A stretch of 64,000 nt of DNA, from positions 620,001 through 684,000 of the forward strand of contig NZ_FUZZ01000001.1 of NCBI RefSeq assembly GCF_900168065.1, in the 5' to 3' direction. Below the pieces are notes generated by a model. The model was not told the DNA's origin, did no database searches, and was given only the letters and a program-made list of their open reading frames with translations. Within the stretch, counting starts at the first letter, position 1, and each line of letters starts with the position of its first letter. Positions 36,049-45,578 of this stretch are shown piece by piece. Source of the stretch: Chitinophaga ginsengisegetis. GTDB taxonomy: Bacteria > Bacteroidota > Bacteroidia > Chitinophagales > Chitinophagaceae. The position numbers and the translations under genes are program-made.

Positions 36049-37479
36049 TTACCTGGGATTCTGCGTCAGCCCGCCGGCGTCAATTTCCGACTGTGGTATA
36101 GGCCATGTATATCGCGGATCGTTGGGCGGTAATTCATAGCGATTCCCCCCAATCTCCCGCACAAGTATTTGCGCGAACCGGGGCTCCTTATTCAGTCTTC
36201 TGAGATCCTGCCACCTTGTGCCGCGAAAGACCATTTCTTTCCGCCTTTCCAGGAGGATTATCTTCAGCAGCTTTTCAGGATCTTTTTCCGTTACCGGAGA
36301 AAACCAGGAACGATCGATCCTGTTTTTCAGCAGCAGGTTCAAATCATCAAGCGCCTTGTCTATCTTATTGGTCCGGGCATTGCATTCGGCGTTCAGCAGA
36401 TAAATTTCGTCGGCCGCCAGGCCGGAAAAATAAGAGTAGGCAGCATATGATCCTTTAAAGACCAGGAATCTGTATCCATCAACATCAATATAGGGTCTGA
36501 AATAAACTTTATACCGGATATCTCCCGGTTCGTACAGCGCCAGCAATGAAGGATGAAATTCAGCTCTGTCTTTGAATACGGAATTGAGTGCAGTAGTATA
36601 ACCATTGTCTGACACGGAATAATAGATCATTTCCGGATTGCTGGCGCCGTAATCTGCGGCAAAAGCGTATTCATAAAAATTGGCAGGATCATCGGCGCCT
36701 AATGTATTGAAGTCTATCAGTTGTCCGCGGAGCGAAAGACAGCGTTCTGCATATTGCGCCGCTTTTTCATATTCCTCCATCAAAAGATACGTTTTTGCAA
36801 TAAGAGCATAAGCCGCAGCCTTTCCCGGCCTGATATAATTGGTTCTTTTTGTTTCCGCCGGAAGCAGCTCCGCACTTTTCAGTGCATCATCCAATATCTG
36901 TTTGTAAGTTTCGTGGACAGACGATCGCTTTACTTTTACCGTAACATCGGGTTCCAGCCTGAGTGGAAGCCCATTGGGATTGTCACTTCTTTCATAGGGA
37001 AAAGAAAATTGCTGTGCAAGATTATAATAATGAAAGGCTCTGAAAAAAAGCGCGCTACCTTTTACATTGTTCCATGCAATCTGTTCATCGGGCGTTGGCT
37101 GAATGGATTCAATCCCGTAGAGGGCATGATTTGCATAAAAAATGTAGAGATAAGAACGGCTCCAGTCCATATTTTGCTCATACTGAAGCATGTTGATTTT
37201 CTGCGACCACACATACACATCCCGCAGGTAAGCATTGCTTTCCGTTGCCAGTTGATTCCACCGCTTCTCCGTAATGATAAACTCGTCGCTCCCGTTTGCA
37301 CCAAAAGTATGGGCGGTATTCCCCGGAGCAAAATTGTAATCGAGTATTGCCTGAAAATCGGCAATGGTGTGCGGAACCTGAAGGCTTTTTAGTTGTTTTA
37401 CTTCAAGAAAATCGTTGCTGCATCCTCCCAACATCAGAAGAAAGACAAACCCTATATAATATTTTAATAAAAGTTTCAT
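36049..37479 (-). CDS. susD: SusD/RagB-type lipoprotein, locus ii
   Basis: 476 residues. Lipoprotein signal with lipobox LGGC near residue 20 (CSNDFLEVKQLKSLQVPHTI), SusD helical core (GSALFFRAFHYYNLAQQFSF; YALIAKTYLLMEEYEKAA; EIYLLNAECNARTNKIDKAL; LERRKEMVFRGTRWQDLRRL) and C-terminal YTWPIPQSEID. Partner of the SusC encoded 24 bases upstream. It is less similar to the SusDs of loci i and iii than those are to each other. A 138-base gap with partly self-complementary sequence separates it from the thioredoxin genes, which may mark an internal processing or attenuation point. Confidence 0.92.
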   Translation of the reverse strand: MKLLLKYYIGFVFLLMLGGCSNDFLEVKQLKSLQVPHTIADFQAILDYNFAPGNTAHTFGANGSDEFIITEKRWNQLATESNAYLRDVYVWSQKINMLQYEQNMDWSRSYLYIFYANHALYGIESIQPTPDEQIAWNNVKGSALFFRAFHYYNLAQQFSFPYERSDNPNGLPLRLEPDVTVKVKRSSVHETYKQILDDALKSAELLPAETKRTNYIRPGKAAAYALIAKTYLLMEEYEKAAQYAERCLSLRGQLIDFNTLGADDPANFYEYAFAADYGASNPEMIYYSVSDNGYTTALNSVFKDRAEFHPSLLALYEPGDIRYKVYFRPYIDVDGYRFLVFKGSYAAYSYFSGLAADEIYLLNAECNARTNKIDKALDDLNLLLKNRIDRSWFSPVTEKDPEKLLKIILLERRKEMVFRGTRWQDLRRLNKEPRFAQILVREIGGNRYELPPNDPRYTWPIPQSEIDAGGLTQNPR

Positions 37480-37503
37480 GCTTAACAGGAATTGAATTGT
37501 GCG

Positions 37504-40500
37504 TTAAATGGATAACTGGATGCCTGTATTGAACTGTATTGGTTGCGGATACCTCGCATTCGGCGTAGCAGGATCGATATTATTGCGATCTGCCTTCCAC
37601 AAAAATCCCAGGTTACGTACATACAGATAAATTCTTACCGCCTTGAAAACTGCAGGCGCTTTTTTCCCTGTTGGAATCGAGTAATTCAAACTGATATCCT
37701 GTATGGCAATATGATCCCCCTTTGAAATCAGCGTCTCTGAAAAAAGATAAATGGTAGATTCGTTCTGATCAAATCCATTCAGACCGCCGCCGGCGGGAAC
37801 ATTGGTAACCAGCTCATCACCGGGCTTCTTCCATTTATGAAGCAGATCGGTATGAAATAAGCCCGATCCCGTATACTCCATACCGGGAAATAAAGATGAT
37901 CTGCGGTAAACATATCCTGCTTTCCAACTAAGCAGCACACTCAATTGCAGCCGTTTCCATTCAATATTATTTAATATGGAACCATAGTATGGCGGATTGG
38001 TAACACCTGCATACACCATATCTTCCGGCCGCAGCGAGGCCATATAACCGGCATAGTCGGTCGACTTCTGACCATCCTGATAAATAATCATCTTTCCGTT
38101 TGAAGGATCCAATCCGCTCCAGGGATAAGCATAGATCCCGGATATCGATCTTCCAATTTCCAGCGGAATCTGATACCCCAGCGTACCAACATAGGCGTTA
38201 CCATTCAATGTACCGGAATTGTAATAATTCTTCACCTTATCTGCGGCGAAATTAAATAACCACGTTGTCTGCCAGTTTACAGCCCCTTCCAGGTTCTTTG
38301 TAGTTATTTGAAGATCCACCCCTTTTGTTTGCAGCGATGCATAGTTATACCGGTATTGCGATACCTGATAGTTGGCGGTATTTATACCTGTGGATGGCGG
38401 AAGAAAAGCATCCCCGATAAGATCATTCGATTTTTTTGTAAAGAATTCCAGGCTTCCGCTTATCCTTTCATTAAATACCGACCAGTCAACCCCGAGATTA
38501 AGTGTATTCACCTGCTCCCATCTAAGCGATGGATTACCCGGCGAAGTAATGCCGGCATACGGCTCCAGATCCGGATTCAGCGCTATGGCAGATGCATAAT
38601 CGATCACCGGGAAAGTGGAAACCGACTTGTTTACGTTTCCGCTGCTGCCGTATGTTGCGCGGAATCTGAGCTGGTCCACCCAATCGGCTTTAAAGAATGG
38701 TTCCGAAGAAAGATTCCAACTGGCTCCGGCCGACCATAGCAGCGTACCTTTCTGGTTGGTTTTCACCCCAAATAAGTTGGAACCATCCCATCTAGCACTT
38801 CCACTCAGAATATACTTCGATCTGAAAGTATACGAGGAGTTTGCGAAGTAAGATAAGTACCGGTCAATTCTATAAAAAGTATTTTCTGTGGCGCCGGGTA
38901 TTGGCGCACTGGCCCATGAAGTATACAATTTATAATTTTTGACAAAGTCCATCCTTGATGTTCCGATACCCCGGTCCGGGTCATAATTATACAGGATGGT
39001 TTCCGGGAAACTCTCTTCTATCGTCTGCCTCGCTTCCGCCCCACCCAGGAAGGCCAGCTCATGTTCAGCCATGCTTTTGCGCGCGTTGAGCTGAATTCTT
39101 CCGGAATGCTGCACACGTTGTACAGGGCTTCCCAGTTTGAGTATCCCTCCATAAGGAATCGGCCTTTCACCGTTTGGCTGGGTATAATTGTTGACAAGAT
39201 TTCTTACGTAGTATGTTTCCTTATCGTACATATACCGGGTCGATGATTTGTCTTCGGTATACTGATAGGTTGCATCAATATCCATACCTTTAACCACCTG
39301 GTACCGGAGGTTGCCCAACAGATTCAGGAATGAAGATGATGAGGTATTGTCGGCACGCCTGATTTCTTCCAGGGGGTTATAATACCACGGCAGCAGGCCT
39401 CTTTTTTCTGCGCTGTCTGCGATAGCGGTGCGGATCCGATATTCGATTTTAGCCGGATTTCCATACTCATCTACAAGCGCAGTATACGGCTGTAAACCTG
39501 AAGTACTGCCCGCCAGGTCTGTCATTGTGAAAGCGTTGTTATTTGCGTTTGTTCTGCTGTAGCTTATCCGGGTGTTTATTTCAAGTGTTTTTACTGGTTT
39601 GAACGCATTCTGCACATTCAGTGTCAGCCGCTGGTTATCGGCACCCACCATCGCGGAACGCATCTTGTCATATCCCACAGAAAAGAAATACTTGTTAACG
39701 TTGCTTCCGCCATTAATGTTTAATGCGTATTGCTGTTGAATCGACTGCTGATACAGGTATTTCAGCGCATCATTGCGAATATCCGTATTTTTCATCCGCT
39801 GTTCCTCTTTCAGAAATGCTTCTTCACTGATCAGGTGATCACGCTGTTTAATGAGTAGCTCTGCATAAGGAGAAAAAGCAATCATACCATTTTCATCTGT
39901 CTGCCAGTCGCCGCGGAGAAATTTCTCTTTCTGTATCTGCATAACCATTGACGAAGGCATAAAACGTTTGTCATAAAAAAGATCCGGCTTTCCTGAAACA
40001 GCTGTATTTGCAGAAAACGACACCTGGGCTTTCCGGTTATAACTTCCCTGCCTGGTTGTAATTACGATCACTCCGTTTCCGGCGCGGGCTCCCCATATCG
40101 ATGCCGCTGCGGCATCCTTTAGAATCGTTACGCTTTCCACATCATTGGGGTTTATGTCGCGGATATTTCCTTCGAAAGGGAAATTATCGACAACGATCAG
40201 GGGCGAAGATTCCGACATGATCGTGGCCCTTCCCCTGCTCTCCAACTGCAACTCCCCTACATTTTCACCTTCTGCATTTGTGCGGTTGAACAGGAGCCCG
40301 TTGGTTATACCTTCGAGCCTGGTCAGGATATCCGGCCCCGGGCTCCGGTTTATCATTTCCCTGGTTATTTGCGTAAAAGACCCTGTAGCCCTTTCTTTCG
40401 GCAACTGTTGGTATCCGGTTGAAACGATCGCCACTTCGCTTATGCCTGTCTGCATCACCCGTAATACAATTAATTTTTCTTCCGGCTTTCCATCTGCAAC

Positions 40501-41148
40501 AAACTCCACTTTTTTATATCCCACGAATGAAACAATTATTTTATCGCCTTCCTGTGCTTCCAGTGAGAACCAGCCTGTTTTATTGGTAGTAACTCCGCCA
40601 GATTTTCCTTTTATCTGTACAGTAGCCCCTTCCATCGGATAACCGATAGAATCCAATACCCGTCCGTAAACATGAACAGGTACGGCTTCAGGCTCCGTGG
40701 GAGTAACGGGAGAGGAAACCGGATCAGGAACAGATTTTTGGGAAAGAAAAATGGTTTTGCCCTGGATAACATATTTTATATGCTGGCCTTTCAACACCAG
40801 GTCCAACAGTGAACGCAGGGGCATCGCGGATACATTCAGCGAAATGGAACGGCTGTCTGAGAAAATTCCCTCATTGGCCATAGTTACGTAGCCCGTTTGC
40901 TTTTCAACAGCGGAAAAAATATGCTGCAGAGAAATATCTTTCCCTGAAAGCGTTACCTGCTGGGCCTTACTCTTCCCATACACAGCAAAAAAAGAAACGA
41001 TTAGCAGAAAAATAGTCAATTTCATGACTAACAGGATTTTGGTTGCGATCCCGGGAAGACCGTTACCCAACATCCGCGGCTCTCCGTACAGGGTAGCAAC
41101 GAAACGTCCGGGCATAGGAAACCTGGAACCAAATGCAATTTTTTGCAT
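37504..41148 (-). CDS. susC: SusC-type TonB-dependent transporter with STN domain, locus ii
   Basis: 1214 residues. Start MQKIAFGSRF, signal sequence near residues 38-64 (MKLTIFLLIVSFFAVYGKSKAQ), STN domain (about 65-125, HIFSAVEKQTGYVTMANEGI), carboxypeptidase-regulatory-like domain (GRVLDSIGYPMEGATVQIKG), plug (NDVESVTILKDAAAASIWGA), barrel ending in QFNTGIQLSI. The STN domain speaks to the FecR protein encoded upstream. The start codon is preceded by a CAACAACCAAA leader shared with locus i. On the opposite strand, just upstream of the start, lies a conserved terminator hairpin that points to an antisense RNA. Confidence 0.93.
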   Translation of the reverse strand: MQKIAFGSRFPMPGRFVATLYGEPRMLGNGLPGIATKILLVMKLTIFLLIVSFFAVYGKSKAQQVTLSGKDISLQHIFSAVEKQTGYVTMANEGIFSDSRSISLNVSAMPLRSLLDLVLKGQHIKYVIQGKTIFLSQKSVPDPVSSPVTPTEPEAVPVHVYGRVLDSIGYPMEGATVQIKGKSGGVTTNKTGWFSLEAQEGDKIIVSFVGYKKVEFVADGKPEEKLIVLRVMQTGISEVAIVSTGYQQLPKERATGSFTQITREMINRSPGPDILTRLEGITNGLLFNRTNAEGENVGELQLESRGRATIMSESSPLIVVDNFPFEGNIRDINPNDVESVTILKDAAAASIWGARAGNGVIVITTRQGSYNRKAQVSFSANTAVSGKPDLFYDKRFMPSSMVMQIQKEKFLRGDWQTDENGMIAFSPYAELLIKQRDHLISEEAFLKEEQRMKNTDIRNDALKYLYQQSIQQQYALNINGGSNVNKYFFSVGYDKMRSAMVGADNQRLTLNVQNAFKPVKTLEINTRISYSRTNANNNAFTMTDLAGSTSGLQPYTALVDEYGNPAKIEYRIRTAIADSAEKRGLLPWYYNPLEEIRRADNTSSSSFLNLLGNLRYQVVKGMDIDATYQYTEDKSSTRYMYDKETYYVRNLVNNYTQPNGERPIPYGGILKLGSPVQRVQHSGRIQLNARKSMAEHELAFLGGAEARQTIEESFPETILYNYDPDRGIGTSRMDFVKNYKLYTSWASAPIPGATENTFYRIDRYLSYFANSSYTFRSKYILSGSARWDGSNLFGVKTNQKGTLLWSAGASWNLSSEPFFKADWVDQLRFRATYGSSGNVNKSVSTFPVIDYASAIALNPDLEPYAGITSPGNPSLRWEQVNTLNLGVDWSVFNERISGSLEFFTKKSNDLIGDAFLPPSTGINTANYQVSQYRYNYASLQTKGVDLQITTKNLEGAVNWQTTWLFNFAADKVKNYYNSGTLNGNAYVGTLGYQIPLEIGRSISGIYAYPWSGLDPSNGKMIIYQDGQKSTDYAGYMASLRPEDMVYAGVTNPPYYGSILNNIEWKRLQLSVLLSWKAGYVYRRSSLFPGMEYTGSGLFHTDLLHKWKKPGDELVTNVPAGGGLNGFDQNESTIYLFSETLISKGDHIAIQDISLNYSIPTGKKAPAVFKAVRIYLYVRNLGFLWKADRNNIDPATPNARYPQPIQFNTGIQLSI

Positions 41149-41164
41149 AAATTAGCACAGTTTG

Positions 41165-41246
41165 GTTGTTGAAAATGGAGTTCAGACCTCGATTTGAATC
41201 AGCCGGACATTTTGCCGGAAGAGCTTCGAACCACTTCCGGCTTTTT
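41165..41246 (+). ncRNA. putative cis-antisense RNA between fecR and susC, locus ii
   Basis: The plus strand, opposite to the operon, carries a rho-independent terminator at 41214-41246: 8-bp perfect stem GCCGGAAG/CTTCCGGC, loop with TTCGAA, then five T and AT. A TTTGGTTG element at 41161 is the candidate promoter end, giving a transcript of about 80 nt that covers the susC leader. The hairpin matches the one in locus iii at 29 of 33 positions, although the rest of the intergenic regions differ. Position and orientation match the DonS class of antisense RNAs known from sigma/anti-sigma-controlled PULs of Bacteroides. The 5' end is a guess. Confidence 0.5.
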
Positions 41247-41309
41247 ATTTACAGCAGATCCCTTTCTTTTAATTCATCATCTTCTTTCTTTTTATATTAT
41301 TGTTTCAGA

Positions 41310-42512
41310 TTATGGCAATACGATCAGTTTTCGTCCTTCCAGGCGGCAATTGATTCCCAGCTCCTTCAGCCCAACCAGCAAACCATCAAGCGAAATATCC
41401 TTTGTCATCTTGCCGGTCATTCTTTTCTCCGGAATCCCCTGTTCATACACCACTTCTATATCGTACCAACGTTCCAGCTCCTTCATTACTTCGGCAAGCG
41501 AGGCACCGTTGAAATTGAACAGCCCATTTTTCCAGGCCATAACCTTTTCAATATCTGCATCGTTCACCACCTTTATTCCGGTCTGCCCATTCCCTGCCGG
41601 CATCCTTGCGATCAACGCCTGCTGACCGGCCCGGAGCACCACATCCGCAGCTGATTTATTCCGGCCAGGGGAAGCAAGGATACTTCCTTCCAGCAGCGTT
41701 GCTGCAATGTTCTCCTCGTTTTCATAGGAGTTAATATTGAAATGGGTACCTAAAACCTGCACCAATGCCTTATTGCTTACACTTACGCTAAAAGGCTTTC
41801 CACTACTTGCCGCTATTTCAAAATATACCTCACCCGTAATTTCCGTGTGCCGTTCCGGTCCGGAAAAGCTTGTCGGAAACCGGATGGAACTGGCTGCATT
41901 CAGCCAGATACCGGAACCGTCGGGTAAGGTCAGATGGTATTGCCTGCCTTTAGGCGTTGAAATGGTATTATAAACGATTTCGTTTCCCGTTCCTTCATAT
42001 ACCAGCACACCGTTAGTCACCCTCGCTGAAACACCGCCCTGCATGGCAATTGCAGAATTCTGAATGGTATCCAGCAATACCTGCGAGCCATCGGCAAGTG
42101 TCAGCACCGCACCCTGCATGCCGGGCTTTATCTCAGTTCCATTACCGGCAGTAGCCGGCGTACCTGTATTTCTTTTGTGTGTGGCCAGGAAATAAACCGT
42201 AATACTCAGTACCAGGAGCACAGAAGCCGCAGCTACGCGCCATCTGCCCAGGAACCGGAGCTTACCTTTAACCTCACTTTCGTGGTCAGGAAGTTTAATG
42301 CCTGCAATCTTTTCAGCCAGGCCCCTTGCCTGCTCTTCCGGATAACCGGTGGCAGACAGGTTGTTATACTCCTCTTCCAGCGCCGCAATAAGCTCCGGGA
42401 GGCGGTTGTTATCTTTCAGAAGGGTATGCAACGTGTAGGCATCTTCTTCAGATTCCTCCCCGTTGAACCATCGTCTGATCAGTTCCTTATATTGTTTATC
42501 GTCGGTATTCAT
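41310..42512 (-). CDS. FecR-type anti-sigma factor, locus ii
   Basis: 400 residues. Cytoplasmic part 1-90, membrane helix (VAAASVLLVLSITVYFLA, about 92-110), FecR domain (STPKGRQYHLTLPDGSGIWL; GEVYFEIAASSGKPF; VLGTHFNINSYENEE) and DUF4974 domain (LAEVMKELERWYDIEVVYEQ). It holds the neighbouring sigma factor inactive until the STN domain of SusC signals. It lies between the sigma gene (103-base gap) and susC (161-base gap with the antisense element). Confidence 0.93.
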   Translation of the reverse strand: MNTDDKQYKELIRRWFNGEESEEDAYTLHTLLKDNNRLPELIAALEEEYNNLSATGYPEEQARGLAEKIAGIKLPDHESEVKGKLRFLGRWRVAAASVLLVLSITVYFLATHKRNTGTPATAGNGTEIKPGMQGAVLTLADGSQVLLDTIQNSAIAMQGGVSARVTNGVLVYEGTGNEIVYNTISTPKGRQYHLTLPDGSGIWLNAASSIRFPTSFSGPERHTEITGEVYFEIAASSGKPFSVSVSNKALVQVLGTHFNINSYENEENIAATLLEGSILASPGRNKSAADVVLRAGQQALIARMPAGNGQTGIKVVNDADIEKVMAWKNGLFNFNGASLAEVMKELERWYDIEVVYEQGIPEKRMTGKMTKDISLDGLLVGLKELGINCRLEGRKLIVLP

Positions 42513-42615
42513 CTGGCTTCGTGCTTAGTAGAACAATAAAAAATGAAAAAAGGGGATATGGCAGGAGCAGAAAAAATCTGATTTTTTCAGACAGCACGAA
42601 AAAAAGGCAGGGATC

Positions 42616-43197
42616 TTATAATTCAGCCAGGCCGATAATGAACAGGGCATACATTTCAGGATGTTCACTGATGTAACGGTTTATAGCCGCCGAAGCAAAC
42701 TGCAGATATTTCTTAACCGATTCGCGGCTCAGCCCCAATTCGTCGGCTATCTGCTGGTATTTTTTTCCATCCCGGCGGGCCATGATCCATACTTTCTTTT
42801 GCTGGGGAGGCAGACGCTCTATAGCCTCATCAAACAGTTTCCATTTCCATTCATCGGGGTTCTCATCTGCTTCAGACGTCGTCTCTGCAGCCCACTGTGA
42901 ATGTTGCAACCTGACCCGGACTGATTTCCGTAGCAGATTTACAGCCAGATTCCTGCTGATCGTGAACATATAGGGCTTAAAATTATTCACCTGTCCAAGC
43001 CACTCCCGGGCCATCCAGATCCTCAGAAAAGTATCCTGAATCAGCTCCTCTACCGAGGCAGGATCGCGGGTAATTTTAAGAAGAAATACATGAAGAAGCC
43101 CGGCATGCCGGGCGATCAATTCTCCAAAAGCCTTCTCGTTTCCTTCTGCTACAAGCAGTAGAAGTTCCTTTTCATCGTATGACCGGGTGGTAGACAA
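42616..43197 (-). CDS. ECF RNA polymerase sigma factor (FecI-like), locus ii
   Basis: 193 residues. Sigma region 2 about 25-95 (LLHVFLLKITRDPASVEELIQDTF), region 4 about 125-180 (LPPQQKKVWIMARRDGKKYQQIADELGLS). The frame has no ATG near its start; it begins with TTG at 43197 (in ATATTG) and a stop lies a few codons upstream. A weak start codon is shared by the sigma gene of locus iii and would keep sigma levels low. A TATCCTTG box on the minus strand about 20 bases upstream resembles the Bacteroidota -7 element. First gene of locus ii. Confidence 0.9.
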   Translation of the reverse strand: MSTTRSYDEKELLLLVAEGNEKAFGELIARHAGLLHVFLLKITRDPASVEELIQDTFLRIWMAREWLGQVNNFKPYMFTISRNLAVNLLRKSVRVRLQHSQWAAETTSEADENPDEWKWKLFDEAIERLPPQQKKVWIMARRDGKKYQQIADELGLSRESVKKYLQFASAAINRYISEHPEMYALFIIGLAEL

Positions 43198-43486
43198 TAT
43201 GAAAATTTCAATGCATTACAAGGATAAATGAAAGGTTATGCAAATGTCCGAAATATAACAAGTTGCCGGCAGTCAGCACAGGATGCAGGCGGTAACGGTT
43301 TAGTCGTCGGGCTGGTTGGTTGTAAGCGGACAAGCTATTATTGATTCCCCTGTTTAATGGCTGCATTGCATTCCCCGGGATAAATGTAGCAAAAAAAGAA
43401 ACCAATAGGTAGGATAATAATATGCTCTTTTCCAGGGAGTTTCTATTTTAAGAATATTTTTCACATAACACATCCCTGTGTATCCA

Positions 43487-44611
43487 TCAGGGTTTATCTA
43501 TCTTAATGCGCAACAGGTAGAAAGGAGGCTTACTCTCCTCTTTTCCCTGGTTCCAGAAAGGTCTTTTATGAAGTTGATCGGAGACAAGGTACAGGTAACC
43601 GTTTGGCGCAATGGCCAGCCCATCGGGCCAGGAGATCAGTATAGTGTCCTTTACCAAAGTAGAATAACCCGCCGGCGTCGCCATTACTACAGCACTGTTT
43701 TCAACATCAGTCACAAATAAAATGCCGCCATCTCCCACCTTGAAGCCATCCGATTTTGGCTTGGGGGCATAGTAGGTGATCTTACCCGACAACGCGCTAT
43801 CACTCAATGCCTGGTTCGATAGTGCTGCTGCCGCAATCCGGTAAATGCTGCGTCCTCCAAGCGCTCCAAAATATATCCATTCCATTTTCGGGTCGATGGA
43901 GATGGGGTTAAGAGGATACCTGGGATTAAGCACGCTGCCGTCCGGAAAAACATGGCTAACAGCATGGCCGTTAATCACCACATCTTCATCTACCGGCTGA
44001 AAACTGGGATGATTTTCCAATATACGCCTTGCGTAACCTGTTTGCAGGTCTACCACCACAAAGGCAGGTGCCGCCGGCAATATCAGTCCTCCCATCGACA
44101 TATCCGCAATCACTGCTGTGTGACGCTTTTCATCAATGACAAAATCCTGCAGAAATGAAGAGGGTTTGAGCACGGCATCGGGTATGGGATATACATGCAA
44201 CAACTTCCTGGTCTCAATATCCCAGGCAACCAGCTTGGGCGCCTGGGCAGGTATGGCTTTACGGTTCCCCAGGTCCAACACCCATAACACATTATCTGCA
44301 GTTACCTGGATACCGATAGTGGCGTTAATGCCCTTATAGGAATACCCTTGCGGATTTCTGGTCCAGGTGGTATCCGGGAAGTCTGCTACACTGCCGTCCG
44401 GCAAAACCTCTTTCACTTTATAGGGAGATACTGTGGCATCACTCATTGTAATAAAGACCCTTCCCGAAGGTGACACAGCCACATTGCCCGGACGTTCCCG
44501 GTCAAAGGAGGCGGCTACTTCCAGTTTACCGGTTGACTGTGCAGCTGCGGGCTGTATACCGGATTGCAATAGGGCTGCTAACAGCAACCCATATACGAAT
44601 TGTTTTATCAT
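43487..44611 (-). CDS. yellow/major royal jelly protein-like beta-propeller, exported
   Basis: 374 residues. Signal peptide 1-24 (ends PAAAQ). The propeller wording fits the MRJP/yellow family, a branch of SMP-30-like six-bladed propellers: RPGNVAVSPSGRVFITM, WVLDLGNRKAIPAQAPKLV, FLQDFVIDEKRHTAVIADM, GHAVSHVFPDGS, WIYFGALGGRSIYRI, SDGLAIAPNG-like blocks near the end. Bacterial members are sometimes found with dehydrogenases or lactonase functions; no catalytic role is proven. Its start codon shares one base with the stop of the SDR gene upstream (TAATG), so it is translationally coupled. Third gene of the Crp/Fnr-linked unit. Confidence 0.8.
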   Translation of the reverse strand: MIKQFVYGLLLAALLQSGIQPAAAQSTGKLEVAASFDRERPGNVAVSPSGRVFITMSDATVSPYKVKEVLPDGSVADFPDTTWTRNPQGYSYKGINATIGIQVTADNVLWVLDLGNRKAIPAQAPKLVAWDIETRKLLHVYPIPDAVLKPSSFLQDFVIDEKRHTAVIADMSMGGLILPAAPAFVVVDLQTGYARRILENHPSFQPVDEDVVINGHAVSHVFPDGSVLNPRYPLNPISIDPKMEWIYFGALGGRSIYRIAAAALSNQALSDSALSGKITYYAPKPKSDGFKVGDGGILFVTDVENSAVVMATPAGYSTLVKDTILISWPDGLAIAPNGYLYLVSDQLHKRPFWNQGKEESKPPFYLLRIKIDKP

Positions 44612-45534
44612 TAAGCGTTCTTATTGTAGGTTTTCTTAGCATATTTGTTGGAAGCAATCCAATCTTTCACAGAGATTCCTTTGGGTTCCCAACCCAGCCT
44701 GCGGGCATTCACCGCTTTGATACGACTATTGGACCCCAGGCCATAACGCGCAAGTCCGCCGACTTCCGCCAGCGCATCTGCTGCATTCCAGCTTTCGGTT
44801 GCGCCGCCAAATCCAAGTGCGTTACTGATATAGGCAGCCAGGTCTTTGTAGGATTCTTCTCCGTTTTCCGCAAACAGACAGGTACCTGCGGGTGCCCGTT
44901 CCAGTGCCATCAGGTACAGATCCGCTACATCGGCAATATGCACATTAGACCACCTGTTGATACCTCTCCCGATAAATACACCTTTGCCGGTTTTAATTGA
45001 TTTACGATAGATGCAGGGCAATTGCACACTCTCTACATCAAGCCCCAGGCTGTCGCCATATATCATGGAAGGGACAATTACCACGCTGCGGATATTCCGG
45101 CCGGCACCTGCTTCAAGCACCAATTCATTGATGGTTACACCTGCCTGCCTGGCTTCCAGGGGAGTGTAAGATGTGATTTCTTCAAACACCTGTGGATTTT
45201 CCACATCACCCAGTACATCATCAGCAACTATGCTGGAGCCGGAAGTATGAATAAACAATTTTCCTGTGCCAGCCAGGGCATCCAGCAGGGTTTGTACCGC
45301 CATAAAATGCTCGGAGTCGGCTGTATGGATCACCCCATCTGCTAATGCCGCATACCTGGTCAGCAGCTCATCGTCTTCCAGCGTGCCTACTACAGGTATA
45401 AATCCCAGTTGTCTGATGTCTGTTGCTTTTGCCTTATCACGGACAAGACCATAAATAGTATGTCCTTTATCTGTCAATAATTTGCCTACGGAGCTGCCGA
45501 TGTAACCATTAGCACCCGTTAAAAAGATATTCAT
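44611..45534 (-). CDS. NAD(P)-dependent epimerase/extended SDR protein
   Basis: 307 residues. Rossmann start MNIFLTGANGYIGSSVGKLL with TGxxGxxG, then YGLVRDKAKATDIRQLGFIP, HTADSEHFMAV, HTSGSSIVADD, and SMIYGDSLGLD where the catalytic Tyr-x-x-x-Lys of classical members is not intact. This favours an atypical SDR that reduces or binds a small carbonyl compound. It lies 44 bases after the iron alcohol dehydrogenase gene and overlaps the next gene, so the three form one unit. Substrate unknown. Confidence 0.82.
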   Translation of the reverse strand: MNIFLTGANGYIGSSVGKLLTDKGHTIYGLVRDKAKATDIRQLGFIPVVGTLEDDELLTRYAALADGVIHTADSEHFMAVQTLLDALAGTGKLFIHTSGSSIVADDVLGDVENPQVFEEITSYTPLEARQAGVTINELVLEAGAGRNIRSVVIVPSMIYGDSLGLDVESVQLPCIYRKSIKTGKGVFIGRGINRWSNVHIADVADLYLMALERAPAGTCLFAENGEESYKDLAAYISNALGFGGATESWNAADALAEVGGLARYGLGSNSRIKAVNARRLGWEPKGISVKDWIASNKYAKKTYNKNA

Positions 45535-45578
45535 CTCTCTCTTAATTCTTAATGGTTGGTTATAGAAGAAAACTGTTT

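Noticed and set aside
42568..42596. A/T-rich inverted repeat between fecR and the sigma gene of locus ii
   Set aside because: Made mostly of A and T runs around CTGA; too weak to claim as a terminator or site.
43198..43486. Possible gene in the gap between locus ii and the yellow-like gene
   Set aside because: Only a 65-codon frame without features; the stretch is better explained as promoter and 3' end.
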